A stretch of DNA of 49,349 bases, taken from NCBI GenBank assembly GCA_900317325.1, contig ONGE01000023.1, positions 1-49,349 of the forward strand. The letters are read 5' to 3'. Below, piece by piece: positions 34,892 through 40,829 of this stretch (positions are counted from its first letter, which is position 1; each line of letters starts with the position of its first letter). Source of the DNA: an uncultured Prevotellaceae bacterium (lineage in GTDB: Bacteria > Bacteroidota > Bacteroidia > Bacteroidales > Muribaculaceae). The notes under the pieces were generated by a model that did no database searches, was not told the origin of the DNA, and was given only the letters and a program-made list of their open reading frames with translations. A program made the translations under genes and the position numbers.

Positions 34892-35737
34892 ATGAAGAAT
34901 CTGATCAAACGCATACTATCGGGAGTTATCTATATAGCGCTGATTGTGGCGGCTATCCTGCTGCTGGACAATTCCCCGGTCATGTATCTGCTGGTGTTCT
35001 CGTTGCTGATCGTGCTGGGCATCGGTGAGATGATTACCATGGCCAAGGACGATGCGACCCAGTCTTGGCTGGTCAATGTCATTGACATGCTGGGAGGTGT
35101 GGGGGTCTTCGTGGCATTTTATCTCCACTATGAGGTGGGCTGGATGCAGCGGGCCTGGTGGGTGATGCCCATTGCCGTGTATCTGCTCCTGCGCACCATT
35201 GTGCAGCTTTACCGTCCGCGGCAGAATGCCCTCCACAGCTTTGAACGCTCGTTCTTTGCGCTCGGTTATGTGGCTTTCCCGTTGGCGTTGCTCAACCTCA
35301 TCATGAGTATTACAGCACCGCGGCTGTTGCTGGGAGTGTTCCTGTTTATATGGCTTTATGATACCGGAGCTTTCTGTGTGGGCATGCTGTTGGGGCGTCA
35401 CCGCCTGTTCGAGCGCATCTCACCCAAGAAGTCGTGGGAAGGTGTCATCGGTGGCATCGCTTTTTGTGTGGCTGGAGCCTATATCACCCATTACTGGTTT
35501 GATGAACTCTTCCAGGTTCCTGATTTGGCGACTTGGGTGGGTCTGAGCGTTGTAGTGGCTGTGTTCTCGACGTTCGGTGACTTGGTGGAATCGCTCATCA
35601 AGCGCACTGTCGGTGTCAAAGACTCAGGCCATATCATGCCCGGCCATGGTGGTATCCTTGACCGTATCGACAGCCTGCTGCTGGTAGCACCTGCAGTGCT
35701 CATCTACCTGTTGCTTATCGCTCCCAAGGTCTATTAA
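34892..35737 (+). CDS. cdsA: Phosphatidate cytidylyltransferase
   Basis: This inner-membrane enzyme makes CDP-diacylglycerol from phosphatidate and CTP for phospholipid synthesis. With the start at 34892 (MKNLIKRILSG) it has 281 aa and about eight membrane helices. The CDP-DAG synthase signature at the C-terminus is complete: SLIKRTVGVKDSGHIMPGHG followed by GILDRIDSLL. KKSWEGVIGGI is also typical. It is followed after 12 bp by the lytic transglycosylase gene. Confidence 0.95.
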   Translation: MKNLIKRILSGVIYIALIVAAILLLDNSPVMYLLVFSLLIVLGIGEMITMAKDDATQSWLVNVIDMLGGVGVFVAFYLHYEVGWMQRAWWVMPIAVYLLLRTIVQLYRPRQNALHSFERSFFALGYVAFPLALLNLIMSITAPRLLLGVFLFIWLYDTGAFCVGMLLGRHRLFERISPKKSWEGVIGGIAFCVAGAYITHYWFDELFQVPDLATWVGLSVVVAVFSTFGDLVESLIKRTVGVKDSGHIMPGHGGILDRIDSLLLVAPAVLIYLLLIAPKVY

Positions 35738-35749
35738 TTCCTTTTCTTT

Positions 35750-37129
35750 ATGCGTCTGCTTTTACCCTTGTTGGTGCTGGCTTGGCTGCTGTTGGGCACG
35801 CTCTCCTGTGGTCGTGGCGACAACGCGTCCGAAGAGCAACACCGGTTGCCCGACACGTTGAACGTGGGCACGCTCTACAGCCCCACGGGTTTCTTCATCC
35901 TCAAGGGCGACACCATGGGCTATGACTATGACCGCATCTGTGACTTCGCTCGCTCGCATGGCATTGCTTTGCGGTTCAAGGTGGCGCGCAGCATGCCGGC
36001 CCTGATCGATATGCTCAAGAAACGCAAGGTTGACGTGCTGGCCTGTGAGATTCCCGTCACAGCCGAATATAAGTCTCGCGTGCTGCACTGTGGCGCCGTC
36101 AACGAGACCTATCAGGTGCTGGTACAGCACAGTGGCAAGGGCATGATATATGATGTGACGCAGCTCATCGGCCGTGAGGTGTATGTCGAGAAGGGCTCCA
36201 AATATGAGTCACGGTTGCGCAACCTCGACAACGAGGTGGGCGGTGGCATCACCATCCACACCGTCGAGGGAGAGCAGGCCCTGCCCACCGAACTGATACA
36301 GCGTGTCTCGCGCCGCGAGATCGGTTATACCATCGTGGACAGTGATATCGCGCAGATGAATCTTGCCTACTATGACAGCATCAACATCGGCTTGAGGGTG
36401 GGCTTTGCCCAACATTCATCGTGGGCTGTCGATCCTCGCGACCAATGGTTGGCCGACAGTATCAACGTCTGGGCGGCCAGTGTCAATGCTCAGGAGTATT
36501 CCAAGCAGGCCTTGAAGCATTACTTCGAGATGAATCGCGGTCCCAAGCCCGATTCGGTCAAGGTCGACACCCCGGCAGTGACCCCGCCGGGAGCGATTTC
36601 GCCCTATGACCACGTCTTCAAGCAGTATGCCCAGGAGATGGGATGGGACTGGCGCCTGTTGGCGGCCATCGCCTTCTCGGAGTCGGGCTTTGACCCGAAC
36701 GCCACCTCGTGGATGGGTGCTCGTGGACTGATGCAGGTGATGCCCAAGACGGCACGTTCGTTCGGCGTCAAGGAGGAGGACTTGAGCAATCCCGAGGTCA
36801 GCATTCGTGTGGCTTCCAAGATTCTCAAGGAGCTGGATGGCATCATGCGCAGCCGCACCGGGGCCGGAGACCGCATCAAGTTCGTCCTGGCGGCCTATAA
36901 TGCCGGTTCGGGCCATGTGACCGATGCGATAGCCTTGGCTCGCAAGTATGAACTGAATCCGCGTGTGTGGAGCGAGAACGTCGAGCAGGCCATGCTCTGG
37001 AAGATGGATCCCGAGTACTATAACGACTCGGTGTGCTCCAACGGCTATTGTCGCGGCACCGAGCCGGTGGACTACGTGGTCAAGGTGCTCAACTGCTACG
37101 ATAACTACAAAAAGAATTACAAGAAATAA
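35750..37129 (+). CDS. mltF: MltF-like membrane-bound lytic transglycosylase
   Basis: This periplasmic lipoprotein cleaves peptidoglycan glycan strands with formation of 1,6-anhydro ends. The N-terminus is a lipoprotein signal (LLLGTLSC). About 35-260 is a solute-binding (SBP_bac_3) domain (TLNVGTLYSPTGFFILKGD). The C-terminal SLT domain has catalytic E311 (AFSESGFDPNATS), MGARGLMQVMPKTA and LAAYNAGSGHV. This two-domain order defines MltF. At 459 aa the length is as expected. It is closely linked to cdsA upstream and the DUF3332 gene downstream. Confidence 0.93.
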   Translation: MRLLLPLLVLAWLLLGTLSCGRGDNASEEQHRLPDTLNVGTLYSPTGFFILKGDTMGYDYDRICDFARSHGIALRFKVARSMPALIDMLKKRKVDVLACEIPVTAEYKSRVLHCGAVNETYQVLVQHSGKGMIYDVTQLIGREVYVEKGSKYESRLRNLDNEVGGGITIHTVEGEQALPTELIQRVSRREIGYTIVDSDIAQMNLAYYDSINIGLRVGFAQHSSWAVDPRDQWLADSINVWAASVNAQEYSKQALKHYFEMNRGPKPDSVKVDTPAVTPPGAISPYDHVFKQYAQEMGWDWRLLAAIAFSESGFDPNATSWMGARGLMQVMPKTARSFGVKEEDLSNPEVSIRVASKILKELDGIMRSRTGAGDRIKFVLAAYNAGSGHVTDAIALARKYELNPRVWSENVEQAMLWKMDPEYYNDSVCSNGYCRGTEPVDYVVKVLNCYDNYKKNYKK

Positions 37130-37154
37130 TCGTAACCAATTAATACAAAGAATC

Positions 37155-37709
37155 ATGAGAAAGAAACAATTGATCGTGGCCACCGTGGTGGCTCTCTCTG
37201 CTTCAATGATGATGCAGTCCTGCATCGGTAGTTTTGCCCTGTTCAACAAGGTGAAAACCTGGAATGAGCATGTGGGTGATAAGTTTGTGAACGAACTCGT
37301 CTTTGTGGCGATGTGGATTCTGCCCGTTTATGAGTTGTGCTTTACTGCCGACTTGTTTATTCTCAACAGCATTGAGTTCTGGTCAGGAGAGAATCCTGCC
37401 TTGAGTGCCGAGGCTAAGGTGATCGACGGCAAGGATGCTCAGTATCTGGTTGCCCGTAACGAGGCCGGCTACACCATCACCAACATGACCACCAAGAAGG
37501 TGACCCGCTTCAACTTCAACGCCGACGAGAACGCTTGGTATCTCGAGAACAACGGCGAGGAGGTGAAACTCTTCACCTTTGTTGACGACACCCATGTTGA
37601 TATCATCAACCGCGATGGCGGCTTCACCCGCGTGGAACTGTCACAACCCGGTGTGATGGCCTATCAGGAGCTTATCGGCATTGGCGGCACCGCCTTTGCG
37701 TTGAAGTAA
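37155..37709 (+). CDS. DUF3332-type lipoprotein of unknown function
   Basis: The start at 37155 (MRKKQLIVATVVALSASMMM) is chosen because the frame upstream overlaps mltF and because this start gives a lipoprotein signal with QSC (Cys about 22). The 184-aa product continues IGSFALFNKVKTWNEHVGDKFVNELVFVAMWILPVYELCFTAD, a hydrophobic pattern typical of DUF3332, then a small beta-rich domain. It probably lies in the cell envelope. No function is established. It follows mltF by 25 bp and may be co-transcribed. Confidence 0.8.
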   Translation: MRKKQLIVATVVALSASMMMQSCIGSFALFNKVKTWNEHVGDKFVNELVFVAMWILPVYELCFTADLFILNSIEFWSGENPALSAEAKVIDGKDAQYLVARNEAGYTITNMTTKKVTRFNFNADENAWYLENNGEEVKLFTFVDDTHVDIINRDGGFTRVELSQPGVMAYQELIGIGGTAFALK

Positions 37710-37838
37710 CGGATAAAACGGATGTAACGGACAAAACGGAAATTACGGAAAAAACGGATAAACGGGCAAGACGGAAAACCGTCCTGCCCGTTTTCTTTTC
37801 TTCTTTTGTGAATCCGTTATCTCCGTTATTTCCGTTTC
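37707..37838. repeat. Degenerate ACGGA arrays flanking a terminator hairpin
   Basis: The left arm (37707-37762) contains seven ACGGA words about 8-10 bp apart. The right arm (37812-37838) contains three inverted copies (TCCGTTAT, TCCGTTAT, TCCGTTT). Between them lies the hairpin at 37760-37793. The symmetry is like that of the heptad repeats around the four-helix-bundle gene, but no gene is enclosed here. Confidence 0.6.
37760..37808. terminator. Terminator between convergent DUF3332 and radical SAM genes
   Basis: Stem AAACGGGCAAGACGG / CCGTCCTGCCCGTTT with one A-C mismatch (a G-U pair when read on the minus strand), loop AAAA, followed by a T/C-rich tract on the plus strand. The minus-strand reading is also followed by T-rich sequence, so it can serve both genes. 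Confidence 0.8.
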
Positions 37839-37853
37839 CCTCCTTGGTTGCAA

Positions 37854-39140
37854 TTACAGGAGGTTGCGTGAGTAGATTTTGACAATTCCGTCGAGGAACG
37901 CATTCAGCTCGTAGTCGCAGAAGTCACCCGTGGCGTTGATATCGCCTGTCTCGTAGTAACCGCGGGCACGGCACGCACCGCCGCAGATGTAGCGGATGGC
38001 GCAGTCGCGGCATTTGATCATCGTGTCAACATCCAGTTTGGCACATCGCTGCAAGGCTGGGGAATCCCTGTAGATGTCCTTGATGCTGCGCTCGTGCACG
38101 TTGCCTGCCAAGAACTCGTCAATGTGCAGCAGTTGACACGGATAAACGTCCCCTGTTGGTGAGATGCTGATCTCGTTGTCACCTATAGCACATTTGTGAG
38201 ACTGGATGCACTTGGAAATGTCGAGAGAACTCTCGCAGTAACTCAGGGGATTGACACCGAAGGCGCCAGCCAGGGCATCATAGTATTGCTGGCCTGTAAT
38301 GGACAGTTCATCTTCGGCCAAGTCCGACACTGGAAACAACGGGGCAAAATTCAGCCTGCCGCCAAATCGTTGCGCCATCGCCTCTACCTGGTCGATGTTC
38401 AGTCGGGTGACGGTCATTGACAAGGTGTAGTCAATGCCGTGACGCTCAAAAATGTCCACTGCCCTCAAGACCTGGTCATAGTTGTCGCCGCGTGTCAGGC
38501 GGTGGGTCTCGCGCGTGGGTCCGTCGATGCTCAGGGTGACCAGGTCAAAGGTCTCCTTGATGAACGGTGCGTTGTCCTCGGTGATCAAGGTACCGTTGGT
38601 CAGCAGCATCATGGTGCAGCCTTTTTCCTTGCAGTAGCCCGAGACGGGCTGCCACAACGGGTTAAGTAGCGGTTCGCCACCGGTAATGGTGATGGTGAGT
38701 TCAAGGGAAAGGTCGCACAGGTCGTCAATGACCTGCTTGTAATCATCCAGCGTGAGCTGCGGGTAGCGGCTTTCGACGCGTTCGGCGGCATAGCAGTACT
38801 TGCAACGCAGGTTGCAGGCACTCGATAGCGACAGGTGCACGCAGCGCAGTCGCTTGTCGCGGGGGTGCTGTGGATGGGGTTTTGTTTCAAAGATGGACGA
38901 ATCAACAGCGTGCTGGCAGAAGGCTGCGACTTCATCACGTTTCTCTTCTCCCAGAATCTCGCAGGTTGCATCCACAATGCTGTCGATGGTATTGCTGCCA
39001 TCGAATTGTGACATGAGCAAGGCGCCCAATTGGTTGGTGACAATCCATGCGGGCAGCAGGGGATTGATGTAGATGTATTTGTCCGCCCGTTGGAAAACCT
39101 GTACCTCGTCAGGGAGTCGGTATTTTGTGGTATCGTTCAT
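37854..39140 (-). CDS. Radical SAM/SPASM peptide maturase with N-terminal RRE (PqqD-like) domain
   Basis: This cytoplasmic iron-sulfur enzyme of 428 aa is likely to modify the Cys-repeat protein encoded just upstream. The start at 39140 (MNDTTKYRLP) is chosen because the frame further upstream overlaps the Cys-repeat gene and reads low-complexity sequence. Residues about 4-90 look like a PqqD-type peptide-recognition domain. The radical SAM cluster motif C109-x3-C113-x2-C116 (CNLRCKYC) is intact, with TITGGEPLL after it. The C-terminal SPASM region has many Cys residues (CAIGDNEISISPTGDVYPCQ, IKCRDCAIRYICGGACRARG and a final GDFC), enough for two auxiliary clusters. The gap to the upstream gene is 7 bp. 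The chemistry (thioether or other cross-link) is not predictable from sequence alone. Confidence 0.88.
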   Translation of the reverse strand: MNDTTKYRLPDEVQVFQRADKYIYINPLLPAWIVTNQLGALLMSQFDGSNTIDSIVDATCEILGEEKRDEVAAFCQHAVDSSIFETKPHPQHPRDKRLRCVHLSLSSACNLRCKYCYAAERVESRYPQLTLDDYKQVIDDLCDLSLELTITITGGEPLLNPLWQPVSGYCKEKGCTMMLLTNGTLITEDNAPFIKETFDLVTLSIDGPTRETHRLTRGDNYDQVLRAVDIFERHGIDYTLSMTVTRLNIDQVEAMAQRFGGRLNFAPLFPVSDLAEDELSITGQQYYDALAGAFGVNPLSYCESSLDISKCIQSHKCAIGDNEISISPTGDVYPCQLLHIDEFLAGNVHERSIKDIYRDSPALQRCAKLDVDTMIKCRDCAIRYICGGACRARGYYETGDINATGDFCDYELNAFLDGIVKIYSRNLL

Positions 39141-39147
39141 TGATGGC

Positions 39148-39810
39148 TTATCGGGACTGGCCTCCGCATTGATAGGCTGAGCCACACTTGCCGCCACCGC
39201 CCGCACACTCATAGGAGGAGCCGCACTTGCCCTGGCCGTTGGCCCCTTGCCCGGCGCAACTGTACGAGGAACCGCACTTGCCACCGCCGCCGGCGCACTC
39301 ATAGGAGGAACCGCACTTGCCTTGTCCGTTGGCCCCTTGTCCGGTGCACTCATAGGCTGACCCACATTTGCCACCGCCACCAGCACACTCATAGGAAGAG
39401 CCGCACTTGCCCTGGCCCTCGGCGCCCTGGCCGCTGCAACTGTAGGATGAGCCACACTTGCCGCCACCGCCGGCGCACTCATAGGAGGAACCGCACTTGC
39501 CCTTGCCCTCGGCACCCTGGCCGCTGCAACTGTAGGCTGAGCCACACTTGCCGCCACCGCCGGCGCACTCATAGGAGGAACCGCATTTGCCCTGGCCGTT
39601 GGTTCCCTGACCGCTGCAACTGTAGGACGAGCCGCACTTGCCGTTGCCGCCCGCGCACTCATAGGAAGATGAGCAGTTGCCCGAACCCGACGGGTTGCTG
39701 TTGGGGTTCTCGTTGGCTTTCGCTCCAAAGAACACCGAAGGCGCAACTACACCAGTCGCTACCAGAGCGGCCAGTTTCTTGATGAATTCCCTGCGTGATT
39801 GATTATCCAT
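39148..39810 (-). CDS. Tat-exported Cys-rich tandem-repeat protein, probable radical SAM substrate
   Basis: The 220-aa product starts at 39810 with a twin-arginine signal (S5-R6-R7-E-F-I-K-K then a hydrophobic stretch ending APSVFFGAKA). From C46 to the end it consists of five complete 30-residue repeats and one shorter copy of 25. Each complete unit is C-G-S-S-Y-x-C, six residues (AGGGGK), C-G-S-A/S-Y-x-C, then ten residues (SGQGAEGQGK type). This gives 12 C-x5-C motifs and 24 Cys, with a Tyr in every motif. No enzyme domain is visible. Such Gly/Cys repeats beside an RRE-radical SAM gene are typical of ribosomal peptides modified after translation. The gene lies 11 bp after corA and 7 bp before the radical SAM gene. 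Confidence 0.85.
   Translation of the reverse strand: MDNQSRREFIKKLAALVATGVVAPSVFFGAKANENPNSNPSGSGNCSSSYECAGGNGKCGSSYSCSGQGTNGQGKCGSSYECAGGGGKCGSAYSCSGQGAEGKGKCGSSYECAGGGGKCGSSYSCSGQGAEGQGKCGSSYECAGGGGKCGSAYECTGQGANGQGKCGSSYECAGGGGKCGSSYSCAGQGANGQGKCGSSYECAGGGGKCGSAYQCGGQSR
39151..39675 (-). repeat. 90-bp coding tandem repeats of the Cys-rich protein
   Basis: The DNA encoding residues 46-220 is a tandem array with a 90-bp period: five full copies plus a 75-bp copy. Successive copies are nearly identical, so copy number may vary between strains by slippage or recombination without changing frame. Confidence 0.85.
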
Positions 39811-39821
39811 GGTAGTAATTG

Positions 39822-40751
39822 TTACTTGAAAAATTTGCTGTGACGAATAAAAAAGTAGACCAGTGCCATCAGGACCACCGAGAGGATTATGGCCAACGGG
39901 AAGCCGAGCCAATGGCTTTCCATGCCGTTAGGCACGTTCATGCCGTAGTAACCGGCTATCACGGTGGGAATCATCAGCAGGATGGTCACAACAGTGAGGG
40001 TCTTCATGATGCGGTTCAGGTTATTGCCGATAATCGATGAATAGGTCTCCTGTTGCCGTTCAAGAATGTCGTTGTAGATACTGGCGGTGTCAAGTGCCTG
40101 CTGGGTCTCGATCTCGACATCCTCGAGCAGGTCCTCGTCGTGAGGCAAGTTGCGAAGCCGTTTCTTGAGGCGTGCCAGCACCGTCATGTTGCCCTTGAGC
40201 GATGTGATGAAGTAAATCAGGAATTTGCCGATTCCCATCGTGCGCATCAGCTCATCGTTGTCCATTTTCTGTTCAAGACGCTCCTCGGCAACATTCAGCA
40301 TACTGTTCATCTGCTTGAGGTACTTGAGGTACCACACCGATGTCGAGAGCATCAGCGACAGCAACAGGTCATAACCCTTGCACGAGTAGATGCGGCGTTG
40401 GTTACTCCAGCGGATGAAATCGTCAAGTACCTCGGTGTCGTAGTAGTTGACCGTGATAAACACGTCGTCCCGTATCAGAACGGCCAAAGGTGCTGTCGTG
40501 AACACGGTGTCACCGTCCTCGTCGATGCCCTTGGACGGGATGCGAACGAACACCAGCGTCCAGTTATCTTCATGATCCACACGAGGGCGCTCCTCGATAT
40601 CCTTGGCATCGTGAGTGAAGTCGGGAACAGCAAAGCGCTCCTTGAGCAACGCCAAGTCATCGGCAGTCGGCTTGCTCACCTTAATCCAGCACCCCGACTT
40701 CCACTGATGAATCTCGCTGAATCCATCCTTGCATTTCCAATAACTGATCAT
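39822..40751 (-). CDS. corA: CorA-family divalent cation channel
   Basis: This inner-membrane protein of 309 aa should carry Mg2+ or a related metal. It has the large N-terminal cytoplasmic domain, a long stalk helix and two C-terminal membrane helices. The signature YGMN is present after the first membrane helix (IPTVIAGYYGMNVP). The C-terminus is basic (FFIRHSKFFK). It is the first gene of the minus-strand operon with the Cys-repeat and radical SAM genes, 11 bp upstream of the former. Whether its metal is linked to that system is unknown. A -7 box lies at 40778-40785. Confidence 0.93.
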   Translation of the reverse strand: MISYWKCKDGFSEIHQWKSGCWIKVSKPTADDLALLKERFAVPDFTHDAKDIEERPRVDHEDNWTLVFVRIPSKGIDEDGDTVFTTAPLAVLIRDDVFITVNYYDTEVLDDFIRWSNQRRIYSCKGYDLLLSLMLSTSVWYLKYLKQMNSMLNVAEERLEQKMDNDELMRTMGIGKFLIYFITSLKGNMTVLARLKKRLRNLPHDEDLLEDVEIETQQALDTASIYNDILERQQETYSSIIGNNLNRIMKTLTVVTILLMIPTVIAGYYGMNVPNGMESHWLGFPLAIILSVVLMALVYFFIRHSKFFK

Positions 40752-40777
40752 ATTTGCGGCCTTGTTGTTAGATAATG

Positions 40778-40785
40778 CAAAGTTA
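40778..40785 (-). promoter_or_regulatory. -7 box of the corA/Cys-repeat/radical SAM operon
   Basis: TAACTTTG on the minus strand, 27 nt upstream of the corA ATG. No clear -33 TTTG is found at the right distance. Confidence 0.5.
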
Positions 40786-40829
40786 CAGCATTTTCTTGAA
40801 AAAGATACTTTTATTGTGGGCTATTCTTG

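Noticed and set aside
39151-39675. 90-bp repeats as a possible CRISPR array
   Set aside because: The repeats are contiguous with no unique spacers and encode an uninterrupted protein with a signal peptide. No cas genes are nearby.
39141-39746. Upstream extension of the radical SAM frame to 39746 (630 codons in total)
   Set aside because: The extension overlaps the Cys-repeat gene in another frame and reads as Ala/Pro/Ser/Arg repeats. The ATG at 39140 opens the PqqD-like domain directly.
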